From contig CAJTKA010000004.1 in the NCBI GenBank assembly GCA_910576815.1, forward strand, positions 48,593-112,592: 64,000 nt of DNA, written 5' to 3'. The notes beneath the pieces were generated by a model. The model had not been told where the DNA came from. It searched no databases and worked only from the letters and a program-made list of their open reading frames with translations. Both the position numbers and the translations under genes were made by a program. How positions within the stretch are numbered: the stretch's first letter is position 1; each line of letters starts with the position of its first letter. Positions 16,199-26,400 of this stretch are shown here, piece after piece. The stretch comes from an uncultured Lachnospiraceae bacterium. Its GTDB lineage: Bacteria > Bacillota > Clostridia > Lachnospirales > Lachnospiraceae.

Positions 16199-17740
16199 CT
16201 AGAACTGAAAATAAATAAATTGCTGGAGATCGTACAGCTCCCCATAACAACCGTACAACAGGATGATAAATAATAAAAACATGATTCCGCTCACCCGAAA
16301 CCACCAGCCCTGCCTTAAAAAAGCGTCTGCAACGTCTTTTCCGCGATACTTATGGTAATCGACAACAAACAAAAGCAGCATAGACGCAAGCAGTACATTC
16401 ATTTGGTTTGGCGCCACTCCCAATTCATACAATGAACCGTCAAACAAAATGACCCAGTTATTTTCATGGAATATCATTTTCAGAATCTCCATGGCATGGT
16501 CCATTCCGCCCGCCCGAAAAAACAGCCACGCGAAGGATACCAGCAGAAAGGTGCGGACGGTGCGGAACACTTCCGTGCTAAAATGCCCGCCCGCCTTTTC
16601 CTCCGAATATCCCAGACACTCCCGCAATTTGCGGATATGTTCCGCCAACCATTTCCCCGTTTCTGAGACCGCATCCTCTACCACCTGATAAATACCGTTT
16701 AATAATCCCCAGAAAAGAAAGGCAAAAGACGCGCCATGCCACAGGCCGCTGACCGTAAAGACCGTCAGCAGGTTCCCCTGCTTGCGCAGCCTTCCCTTTC
16801 GATTCCCGCCCAGCGGGATATAGAGATAGTCTCGAAACCACCCTGACAGAGAGATGTGCCATCTGCGCCAAAATTCTTTTACACTTTGAGAATAATATGG
16901 CGCATCGAAATTTTCCATCAACCGGATCCCCATGATCAGGGCCGATCCTCTCGCAATCGTGGAATACCCGTAAAAATCACAGTAGATCTGTATGGAGAAA
17001 AACAACGTTGCAACGACGATATAAAAACCGGAATAGCCCGCGCTGTCCTGATAAACCGTATCGACAATGATTGCCGCCCTGTCCGCGATCACCATCTTTA
17101 AAAACAATCCATATAATACAAGCAGGCATCCCTTGCGCAGATTTTCGTAGGAAAAGGGCTGCGGCTTCGAAAGCTGCACCAACAGATTTTTTGACCGCTC
17201 GATCGGTCCTGCCACAAGCTGCGGAAAAAACGATACAAAGAGCGCATATCTTAGAAAATTCTTCTCCGCGTAGATATCCCCGCGGTACACGTCGATCAGG
17301 TAGCCAAGCGCCTGCAAGGTATAAAAGGAGATGCCGACAGGGAGCAGGATATCGTTTCCCCAGCTCACCTGATCGATATGGATCACTGACAGCAGACGAT
17401 TTAGGATGGAAATGCCAAACTGAAAATACTTAAAGAATCCGAGAATCCCAAGATTCAGCACAATGCAGGCCGCAAAACACCACCTGCGTTTCAAGCGCTT
17501 TTTTCGTGAAGCTTCTTCCCCCTCCGCTTCTCCGGCTCCAAGCTGCTCTAGGATCCTTCCGCACAGATAGGTGAAAAGAGTACACGAAAAGAGCAGCGTG
17601 ATATACAGAGGATTCCACTGCATATAAAAATAGTAACTCGTAATCAAAAGCCAGATATAGCGTACCTTTTTCGGCAGGCAGTAATAAGCAAAAACAACGA
17701 AGGGCAAAAAGAGCAGGTATTGCGGCGTATTAAACAGCAT
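16199..17740 (-). CDS. MBOAT O-acyltransferase (AlgI/DltB-like)
   Basis: A 513-residue polytopic membrane protein of the MBOAT family, which moves acyl groups across or within the membrane onto exported polysaccharides or teichoic acids. Visible family marks are LLPVGISFYTLQALGYLIDVY, FFPQLVAGPIER, EFWRRWHISLSGWFRDYLYIP and the catalytic His in SGLWHGAS. The start overlaps the end of the SGNH-like gene by 11 bases, so both act together. The acceptor polymer is unknown. Confidence 0.93.
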   Translation of the reverse strand: MLFNTPQYLLFLPFVVFAYYCLPKKVRYIWLLITSYYFYMQWNPLYITLLFSCTLFTYLCGRILEQLGAGEAEGEEASRKKRLKRRWCFAACIVLNLGILGFFKYFQFGISILNRLLSVIHIDQVSWGNDILLPVGISFYTLQALGYLIDVYRGDIYAEKNFLRYALFVSFFPQLVAGPIERSKNLLVQLSKPQPFSYENLRKGCLLVLYGLFLKMVIADRAAIIVDTVYQDSAGYSGFYIVVATLFFSIQIYCDFYGYSTIARGSALIMGIRLMENFDAPYYSQSVKEFWRRWHISLSGWFRDYLYIPLGGNRKGRLRKQGNLLTVFTVSGLWHGASFAFLFWGLLNGIYQVVEDAVSETGKWLAEHIRKLRECLGYSEEKAGGHFSTEVFRTVRTFLLVSFAWLFFRAGGMDHAMEILKMIFHENNWVILFDGSLYELGVAPNQMNVLLASMLLLFVVDYHKYRGKDVADAFLRQGWWFRVSGIMFLLFIILLYGCYGELYDLQQFIYFQF

Positions 17741-19124
17741 TTTTCTGTCCTCTTATGTAAATTTCCATTGTCTGCACAATATTCTTCGGGTCATCCTTCA
17801 TTCTCGCTACGATCGTGCAGATGCTATCTTCTGTTGGTGGTAGATAAAATTCCTTATTCTCCTGAAAATCTTGAACCATATATTGCTCTCCTTCGTCAGG
17901 GGTAATCAGGATCCTGTACTCCATCCCCTGATCACGATTCGATGCGACACACACTTTTCTGCTCTGTTCTCCCGCATCATTATAATCTATGTAGTATGCC
18001 CCATAAATGGTCGGCGCAAGTGCTTGTAGTTTTTCATCGTAAGAATCATAAAAATACTTTGTATGATCCGCCTCCTCCCCTCTTACTACCTGATAAAAAA
18101 ACTGCGTAAACAACTTGCTTCCATCCCGGTTCAAATGCCCTGTATCGCGAAAATAGCTGTCATTTTGAATCGGATAATATTCTTCTTTTGTAAGATTGAA
18201 ATCATAGACAGGCAGATCATATTCGGCCGCCAATTCTCTGAGTTCCGTCACATAATTGTCATAGCCCTGCGTACTGATCAGTTCCAGATCATTGATTGGA
18301 GCAACATACAGGGTTATTGGGATTTCCTTTTTCCTGCAATACTCGATGATCTTACGAAAATATTTTTCACTTACTTTACCCATAGACGTTTCATTCAGAC
18401 CGGTTCTCTGACTGAAAAAATGATACCGATTTTCAAAGGTACTTGTTGAGTCACAATATCCTTTCCGACAGATCAGCCGCTGCCCGTTCCCGTCTGCCCA
18501 TTCACGTTCCCATTGATAATCATAAAAATCCATTTCTTTTTTCCCTTGGAACGTCTTTTTGATATAGTCTTTATCTCCTAAATATTTGCGATACCGCGTA
18601 TAGGGAAACAGTGTGTTGATATACTGATCCATTCCGCCGATGGAAAGCATATATGCCGCTTTGTTGAGAGACCACTTCATATAGTCGTCATTTCTCCAAT
18701 TAAGGGCATAATCTGTAAGCTGAAGATCCTCCTGATTGCAAAAATAATACAGTTCCAGATACACATGTGACAGTTGATTTCTTTGATCTGCTTCCCGCAG
18801 CAAATAATATGAGCCATTCATGGTTTGAGACGGAGACGCCAAATTGAAATTATTTACTCCCGTCAGCTGATCCATTATTTGGGGATCGATATCGCAATAT
18901 ACATGAGAAGATCCTAAGAATAAATGATCTATTTTTCCTTCATTTTCATAAAACTGCTGCCATAAAACAGGATACCAATAATCTGTATAATCAGAACAGC
19001 TCACATACATCCTATCTAAAAATTGGCTGATTCCAACAAAAATGATAATACCGGCCATAATTCCGACGATTCTTTTGATCAAAACATCATATATTCTTTT
19101 TGCCTTATTCACTGCATATTTCAT
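17730..19124 (-). CDS. Membrane-anchored SGNH-like protein, partner of the MBOAT acyltransferase
   Basis: A 464-residue protein with one N-terminal membrane segment (about residues 17-37) and an extracytoplasmic domain. Motifs suggest the SGNH/AlgJ-AlgX-like hydrolase fold: FLGSSHVYCDIDP (nucleophile Ser near 72), an Asn in FNLASPSQT, and a C-terminal DTGHLNRDGS giving the Asp/His pair. Such proteins complete the acyl transfer started by the MBOAT partner. The start at 19124 has AAAGGGA upstream. The C-terminal 100 residues form a separate domain I do not recognise. Confidence 0.8.
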   Translation of the reverse strand: MKYAVNKAKRIYDVLIKRIVGIMAGIIIFVGISQFLDRMYVSCSDYTDYWYPVLWQQFYENEGKIDHLFLGSSHVYCDIDPQIMDQLTGVNNFNLASPSQTMNGSYYLLREADQRNQLSHVYLELYYFCNQEDLQLTDYALNWRNDDYMKWSLNKAAYMLSIGGMDQYINTLFPYTRYRKYLGDKDYIKKTFQGKKEMDFYDYQWEREWADGNGQRLICRKGYCDSTSTFENRYHFFSQRTGLNETSMGKVSEKYFRKIIEYCRKKEIPITLYVAPINDLELISTQGYDNYVTELRELAAEYDLPVYDFNLTKEEYYPIQNDSYFRDTGHLNRDGSKLFTQFFYQVVRGEEADHTKYFYDSYDEKLQALAPTIYGAYYIDYNDAGEQSRKVCVASNRDQGMEYRILITPDEGEQYMVQDFQENKEFYLPPTEDSICTIVARMKDDPKNIVQTMEIYIRGQKNAV

Positions 19125-19160
19125 ACTATTAGTCCCTTTTATGTAAATTCCAGTATTTAT

Positions 19161-19189
19161 AGTATATATTTTGCGGTATTTAGTGTCAA
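19161..19189 (-). promoter_or_regulatory. Promoter of the SGNH-MBOAT operon
   Basis: Minus strand: consensus TTGACA (19189-19184), 17-base spacer, TATACT (19166-19161). Confidence 0.85.
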
Positions 19190-19306
19190 TAGTCTGTTGA
19201 TAACGGCAAATAATCTTTATAGTCTGTTTTCATAAAACCCGAAGCAAAACGGATTTCGAAAAAACATTTTCCCGGATAGAAATGGATAGGAAAGGATTCA
19301 ACGATC

Positions 19307-19645
19307 ATGGATATCACGAAGGAATTAGGGCTTAGAATTCGATGCTATAGAAAAGAAAAACATCTGACACAAGAGAACCTTGCGGAAATCTGCGGTCTGC
19401 ATCCCACCTATATCGGGCAGCTCGAACGAGGTGAAAAGAACGCCACAATAGAAAGCATTTATCGCATTGCGCGAGGGCTAAACATTCCTTTCGACAAACT
19501 TTTTGAAAATATGGGATACATGGAGCAGGATCACGATAATATTCCCCTGTCTATTTATCACTCTCTTTTGTCAGTTCCGCAGGATCAACAGATTCTGATT
19601 CAAAATATTCTGGCAGAGATCATCTCTTTGCTGAAAATTAATTGA
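19307..19645 (+). CDS. XRE-family transcriptional regulator
   Basis: A 112-residue protein with a Cro/C1 helix-turn-helix at residues about 8-63 (LGLRIRCYRKEKHLTQENLAEICGLHP in pieces, then YIGQLERGEKNATIESIYRI). A short helical tail probably dimerises. RBS AGGAAAGG. Divergent from the polysaccharide O-acylation operon, whose promoter is about 120 bases away. Local control of that operon is a reasonable guess, but no operator was identified. Confidence 0.88.
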   Translation: MDITKELGLRIRCYRKEKHLTQENLAEICGLHPTYIGQLERGEKNATIESIYRIARGLNIPFDKLFENMGYMEQDHDNIPLSIYHSLLSVPQDQQILIQNILAEIISLLKIN

Positions 19646-19650
19646 CAGGC

Positions 19651-19678
19651 TTGACTTTTATGAAATTCATTGTATAAT
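19651..19678 (+). promoter_or_regulatory. Promoter of queT
   Basis: TTGACT (19651-19656), 16-base spacer, TATAAT (19673-19678), just past the xre stop. It gives a leader of about 140 bases before queT. Confidence 0.75.
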
Positions 19679-19684
19679 AATTTT

Positions 19685-19825
19685 TTGGAAACCCATAAAA
19701 TCGGTTTTCCCGATACCTACGTCAGTTCGAGACCCTCCTGACGCTAAACAAATACTACGGCAGCATATTCCTATTGGAATCAGCTGCGCGAGTTTGTAAA
19801 ACAAACTCGGGGGAGATCATGAATC
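19685..19825 (+). promoter_or_regulatory. Structured queT leader, candidate preQ1-type riboswitch
   Basis: About 140 bases with four hairpins: ATCGG/CCGAT; CGTCAG/CTGACG (19720-19725 with 19738-19743) with a 12-base loop beginning TTC and ending C; a nested GCAGC/GCTGC helix; and a 9-bp CGAGTTTGT/ACAAACTCG stem (19789-19809) touching the SD GGGGGAG. The second hairpin plus an A-rich tail (CTAAACAAATACTA) resembles the H-type pseudoknot of preQ1-I aptamers, but the tail-loop pairing is not convincing. CCCTC in the loop could pair with the GGGGG of the SD. Ligand assignment rests mainly on queT downstream. Confidence 0.5.
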
Positions 19826-20371
19826 ATGAAAACACATCACACACAAACACAGGCGGTTTTTGCAAAACCCACCCGTTCTCGCACACTCTTTCTGACACAG
19901 GCGGCTATGATCGCCACGCTCTACATCGTATTGACTTACCTTGCTAATGTCTTAGGGCTGGCAAATCACGCCATTCAGGTCCGCTTCTCAGAAGCGCTCA
20001 CCGTTTTGCCCTACTTTACCCCCGCTGCCATACCGGGACTGTTTATCGGCTGCTTTTTGAGCAATATCCTCACAGGCTGCGCCCTGCCCGATATCATTTT
20101 TGGCTCTTTGGCAACGCTGCTTGGCGCTCTCGGCACTTATGCTCTGCGGAAATGGAAGTGGTGCGCGCCCGTATGCCCGATCATCGCCAATACGATCATC
20201 GTGCCGCTGATTCTGGTTTACGGTTACGGGCTGCTGATCGAAGGCATGACTTTGGTACAGTGCCTCGGCTTCTATTGCCTGACCGTGGGAGCAGGGGAAG
20301 TGATCTCCTGCGGGATTTTGGGAATGATATTATTACGCATTTTGGATAAATATAAGAGGCGGCTTTTTTAG
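19826..20371 (+). CDS. queT: QueT-family queuosine precursor transporter
   Basis: A 181-residue membrane protein with about five to six hydrophobic segments, probably the substrate-binding (S) component of an ECF transporter for queuosine precursors. Recognised by VRFSEALTVLPYFTPAAIPGL and by the GCALPDIIFGSLATLLGALGTY block. No ECF ATPase or T component is nearby, so it would use shared modules. An out-of-frame ATG occurs seven bases earlier; the ATG at 19826 sits ten bases after GGGGGAG. Confidence 0.88.
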   Translation: MKTHHTQTQAVFAKPTRSRTLFLTQAAMIATLYIVLTYLANVLGLANHAIQVRFSEALTVLPYFTPAAIPGLFIGCFLSNILTGCALPDIIFGSLATLLGALGTYALRKWKWCAPVCPIIANTIIVPLILVYGYGLLIEGMTLVQCLGFYCLTVGAGEVISCGILGMILLRILDKYKRRLF

Positions 20372-20378
20372 CCGCCTC
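20356..20378 (+). terminator. Terminator overlapping the queT stop codon
   Basis: Stem GAGGCGGC/GCCGCCTC with a T-rich loop. The stop codon lies in the 3' arm. The following CTCTTT is a weak tail. In the other direction it may end the BspA-like gene. Confidence 0.6.
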
Positions 20379-20421
20379 CTCTTTCCATCTTTTTGACGTT
20401 TCTTTTGATAACCGCTTTCTT

Positions 20422-23400
20422 TTAATAAATCGCTTTCTTCTCGATGGTAAATTTCACCGTCACGCTGCCGCCATATCTCCCCGCCCCGGTGACCGTCACA
20501 CTGCCTTTGTTTTTCCCTGACGCGATGTTCGCACCGTAGCTTACGGTATAGTCGGCTGCCGACTCTCCTGTTTCGCCTGTCAGCTTCTTCAGCTTATACT
20601 TACCGGACGCCGCGGTCAGTTTTGTCTCGTCCTTCTCCTTATCATTCTTCGCCGCGCTGACTGCATTTTTCTCCCCGTAATACACCGTCACATCCGGCGT
20701 AACCTGTTCGCCTGTATAAACACTCTGTCCGGCTCCTTCCGACACAATCACATACAGATTTGCCGTGGTCAGCTTGTCGGCGTAGATATATCTGCCAAGC
20801 GGGATTTCTATGCCCGCTCCTCCGGCATAGCCGTTCTTTCCCGTCACCTTCACCACAGGCTCCGGCGGCAGCGGTGTTAAGACGGCAGCGGCGTCTGCGG
20901 ACGCGTCCGAAGCCGCCAGCGCATCCGCGTAGGCCTTTATGATCTCCGGCGTGCACTTCGTCTCGTCGATGACATAGTCCTTTGTCTCGCCTGCACCGAG
21001 AGCTTTCTTTCCCTCCACAAGCTTAAACTTGAAATCCTTGCAATTCATGCCGTTCTTCTTCTGCACCTGCGCACACGATACGGTGACGGTTCCATCCTTC
21101 ATCGCCTGCTCCAGCGTCGTCGGTATGATTGTAAAGGACACTTCCACCTTTCCTGCATAGTTTCCTTTGCCCGTGACTGTCAGAAGAGGCTTCTTGTTCT
21201 CAGCCGTCTGCGCCGTTGTCACCGCTTCGTTATTCTTATATTTCACCATGTAATCCGTGCCTTCGCGCAGCACCGTCCCCGCTTCATCCGTGACCGTAAA
21301 GGTGAGCTTCGCCCCGTTTTTGCTGTAAGCCGCCGTGCTGTTTGGTGATATTACTGTCAGTTTTTCCTTTTTCAGCTCCTGCGGCGTGATCTTGAAGGTC
21401 TTCTTAAAGCTGCCGGTGTAGCCCGACGCGGGTTTTGCCGTAAAGGTCATGGTGGCTGTGCCCTTCTTTACGTTATTCTTATAACCGATGGTGTAATGCT
21501 CGCCGTAGGTGAGTTCCTTCGCCTGCGGATTATTTTTCGTCACTTTCGTTGTCAGCTTAACTTTGTTCTGCGTCACCGCCCTCCCGGTATAGGGCATGGA
21601 GGCACGGAAAGCGTCCGTCTGCGGCTCACTCTGCCTTGCATTGTCATAAGCCTTCACGTCAATGGTATTCACCGCGAACTTCGCGCCCGTGATCTTGAAG
21701 GTGACGCTCTTCGTGCCCGCGTACCCGTTTATCCCCGTAAGAGTCATGGTCGCCGTGCCTGCCGCGCGGTTTGTGCCCGCGTAGTCGATGGTGTAGTCCT
21801 TTCCCCAGACCAGACTTTCCCCGCCTGCCTTTCCGTTCTTCCCCGCTTTCACAAGGAACATGTCGTTTGCATTCTCCGCAGCCACAGCGTCTACCGTGCC
21901 GGATGCCGTCACTTTATGATATTTCTTTGTCTCCGCGTTATAATATCCGGGCGTCAGCTCCACGTCTTTCCCCGTGTAGGCAAATGTCTTCTGGTTTTTG
22001 CCAAGGGTGACGGACGCGTTCTTCATCAGCTTCTGCTTGTCGGACACATACAGTTTCCGTCTGACCGTGCCCGTGTAGTTGCCTTTCCCGGTCACTGTCA
22101 GGGTGAAGGCGCCGCTGTAACCCTTGGGAATCGCAGGCAGCACATACTGCTTTCCCGCATTCAGCGTTCCCTCCACTTTCCAGTCTGCGGCAAGGGGATT
22201 CTTCCCTGCGTCAAAGGCTCCCTCTCCATCCGCCACGCCGAGCGTCACGGCAAAGTCCGTTCCCGCTTTCATCGCTTTCTTGTATTTCAGGGAGCCGAAC
22301 GGTTTCTGCTCCTTCGTCTGATTCACCACAAGCTGATCCGTGTATTTCAGGGTAAAACCCGCCGCAAGAGGCGTATCGCCCGCCTGTACGGTCGTTCCCG
22401 CATCCGCCGCAATCTGCGCCGGCAGGATCAGGAAGTTCCGGTAAATCGTCTCCGTATAATTTCCCTTGCCCGTAATAACCACATAAGGGCAGTCTTTGGT
22501 GAAATGTCTGGTCACATCCGTGAGCTGTTCATCTGCCTTCCCCGGATTTACAACCTTCGCGGTGCCGCCCGTCTCTTTCGGCAGACCGTTCTCATCCAGA
22601 GCCACCGCATTTGTATTGTTGACATATTTCACCGTATAATCTTTTCCGGATTTCAACAGGGTCGTGCCGTCGCTGTCATATACGGTCACCGCCGGCTTCT
22701 GCGCGCTTCCCGTATAGACCTGATCCGGGATTTCCTGCACGCACAGCTTTAAGCCGTTTCCGTCCTGCGCCGCCGAAGTCAGCCAGCAGGCGTACAAAGT
22801 CAGGTCGGACTGCACCGTGTCCGTATCGAAGTTCCACTCTTTCCCTTTGGCAAGGCTCTTATCTTTGTACCAGCCCGCAAACACATAGCCCGGCTCTTTC
22901 GCCGCCGGCGTCCGCTGCTCCTCTGTCAGTTCCAGCAGCGCGCCCGACTTGATGCCGCCCTTTCTGAAATCGTCGTAATGTCCCATACCGTCAAAGGTGA
23001 CCGTATACGCCACCCGCTCCTCCGAAACCGTGAGGATGCCGGGCTTGCAGGTCAGGTTATAATTCATCCCCGCATCCGCGTTAGACGGCTGGATGTAATA
23101 CTTGCCCGTCTTTGAAACATCAATCGAGGAAACGGCATTTTTTCCTTCTTCGTCCGTCGTGACAGTATAGGCGGGAGTTGTCGTCAGCTTATCCCCGTTC
23201 AGAAGCCCCGACGTCTCATAGCCGAAAGCATTCTCTCCCACGCCGCTTTGTCCCACGGAAACCGTGCCGCCGTCCGCCTGCATCAGCACAATCATGTCTT
23301 TCGCCCGCACGACGGCATCCGCCTTTGTGATCGTGAACGGGTATTCTTCGCTTCCCGCATAGTCCGGGTCATCATCTTTGACCGATATAGTCAGTCTGTA

Positions 23401-26400
23401 GCTGCCTGCATCCGCGGGCGGCTTTTCCGCAGCGCTTCCGTCCGGCGCGCCGCCCTGTGCGGGGTATGCCGTGCCGTCCGCCATCGTGCCGCTGTAGTGA
23501 TAGACGAGCGCAACCTTCTCCGTGATATCCGTACCGTCCTCCGCTTTTACCGCTGCTTTCCCGCTGTAAGAGACGGGGGTGCCGCTGTACACCACACTGT
23601 CCGGCATGACGATGCCGGAGATGAGCGCCGCCTTCTTTGCCACCATGGTGACTTTCACGGTCAATTCCGCGTTCTTGTAGTTCCGGAAAGACACCGATAT
23701 CTTTATGGAAGCCGTTTTGCCTTCTTCCGCCGCCTTGGTGCCATAGGTAAGGACGCCGTTTTTAATGTCCGCCGTGACGGGTGCTTTGGAGAAAATACTG
23801 TCCGTATCCACCACCTGCGTGATCTCATAGCCCGTCTTTTTCCCGCAGGCTCTAAAGCTGCCCGTCAGGTCAATTTTCCTGTTTTGCTGTGCCTGTGTGC
23901 ACTGTTCGGCCGTGACATTTCGCGTCTCCCCAGCGGGAGCCGCCGCCTTGCCGATGGCAAAGGTCTTCGTGACCGTGCCGCTGTAGCTGCCCGTGCCTTT
24001 GATGATGACTGTGGGGGCGGCGCTGTCCGTGTCGGGCTGCTCGCAGGCATCTGTATTATTGCGGTAGGATACGGTATAGTCCGTGCCCTCTGCGAGCGTC
24101 ACCGGGATTCCCGTACCGTTCGTCGACGGTTTCGTGTAGGTCACCGCAGCCGGCTCCGGCGTTTTGGGCGTTCCGTCGTAGGTATAGGCTGCTGTCGGGA
24201 GCACAATCTCCGTATTGTCAGCGAAAAGTCCGTAGGTAACCGTCAGAATAATCTCCGCCGTCAAAGTCATGCCGCCGCCCTGACAGGTAACGACCAGCTT
24301 CTTATCGCCCGGCTCGGTCATGGTTTGATTCAGCTCACCCACGTTGGTTGTATACGCACTCTGCTCCAGCTTCTTTACGCTGCCGTCAGAGCCGTAATAG
24401 GTGACGGTCAGATCGTCAAGAGCGATTGTCTCCCCGCATGTGTATGCGGTTTTTGATTTCCGCACCGTGATACGATTCTGTACATTGTCCGGCTTTTTCC
24501 CTTTCTCCAGATAAATACTATAAGAAAGATTTGGTATCGAGCTGTAGACTTTACCCGCCGCATCATACCAGTGGATTTCTAATGTATTACCCGGCACATC
24601 TTCCGGCAGGAGTTCTTGAGATGCCGGCAGATTACAGGGCGTATAAAATCTTTTAAGGGCATCGCAACCTGTCAGAAACCTTATGCTTTTGCCACTCCCA
24701 CCCACTTTTACCGCCTTCAAATCAAAACTGCTCAAGTCAAGCTCCTCAAGCGCCCAGCAATTATAAAACATATTACTTGCATCTATCACACTACTCGTAT
24801 CAAAGCTATCGAGGTTTACTCCCTGCAAAGCTCTGCAATCTTTAAACATTCCTCGCATATTTGTAACATTTGCTGTATCAAAACCACTGAGATCCAGATC
24901 CGTCAGGTTTTTCAAGCCGGAGAACATAGCCTCCATATCTGTCACTTTGCCCGTATCAAAACCACTGAGATTCAGCCGTTTAAAGCCTTCGCCATACCCA
25001 CTGGAATCTATAACACCCGAATAAAACATATGGGCCATATTGGTCACATTGCAGGTATCAAAACTGCTCAAATCAATGGTATCCATCCCGGCACAATTAT
25101 CGAACATAGCAAACATACTCGTTACCTGCGCCGTGTCAAAGCTTCTAACGTCAAGGCTTGCCAACTTACTGCAATCGCTAAACATACCACTCATATCTGT
25201 TACTTTCGCCGTATTAAAATGCGTCACGTCAAGATCGGTAATCATTTTACATCTACCAAACATGTAACTCATATTCGTTACATTGCTTGTATCCAAACTC
25301 GTTACGTCAAGATCGGTAAGTTTTTCGCAGCTCATAAACATGCGCGCCATATTACTTACATTCTCTGTCCTGATCCCACTCACATTCAAGCTTGTTAAGC
25401 CGCTGCATCCATCAAACATGCCGCTCATATCCGTCACACTGCCGGTATGAAAAGCGCTGACATCGAGACTTTTAAGCCCGCCCGTATAACCGCAGTTCGA
25501 AAACATCCTCGACATATTGTTTACATGGTCTGTTGTAAATCCGCTTACATCCAAGCTGTCCAGCTTAGAGCAACCGTTAAACATGTAACTCATATCTGTT
25601 ACTTTACTCGTATCAAATTTGTTCAAATCAATTGTTTTCAGTTGTCTGCACTCATCAAACATACGCCGCATATCAGTTACACTGCTTGTGTTAAAGTCGC
25701 CAAAGTTAATACTCTCCAAAGCGTAGCACTGCATAAACATTCCGCTCATATTGGTCACCTTAGCGGTGTCAAATCCGCTAAGGTCAATACTTGTCAAATT
25801 GGAACAGCCCTGAAACATAAACGAGGCATCCGTTGTCTCCGAAATATCAATCTGCGCTGTTTTTATGCTCAATTTCCAAGATTCCCACGGCGCTCTGCCA
25901 TAATTACCAGAATCTCCGACAGTCAGTGTGCCAAACTCACCCGTCCCTTCCACCGTCAGCTTCCCGTCCGCATCAATCACCCATGTAATATTCCCGTATT
26001 TTCCGCTCGCAATTGCGTCCGCGGGCACCGCCAGGGCGCGCACTTCTCCCATCCCTTCCATGTCGTTCTCCGACACGGAATTATCCGATACGGAGTCCGT
26101 TTCTTCTTCCTCCGGCGTGTCGTCCTCTTTTGAAGCGCCCGGCTCTTCTTCCGGGTCGTCTGTTACCGTGTCTCCTTCATCCGGATTCTGTGTGTTGTCC
26201 CCATCCGTTTCATCGCCGGGATTCTGTGCGTCGTCCCCATCTTTCCCCTCGTCGGGATTTTGCGTGTCGTTCCCGTCCGTTCCATCGCCGGGATTCTGTG
26301 CGCCGTCCCCCTCTTCTCCGCCGCCGGGATTCTGTGCGTTATCCCCGCCCTTTTCGTCGTCTGGGCTCTCCTCGCCTTCCCCTGCTTTTTCCTCTTCGGG

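Noticed and set aside
21496..24456. Two plus-strand frames of about 400 codons opposite the BspA-like gene
   Set aside because: Arg/His-rich translations typical of antisense shadows, with no start signals. The repeat protein on the minus strand explains the region.
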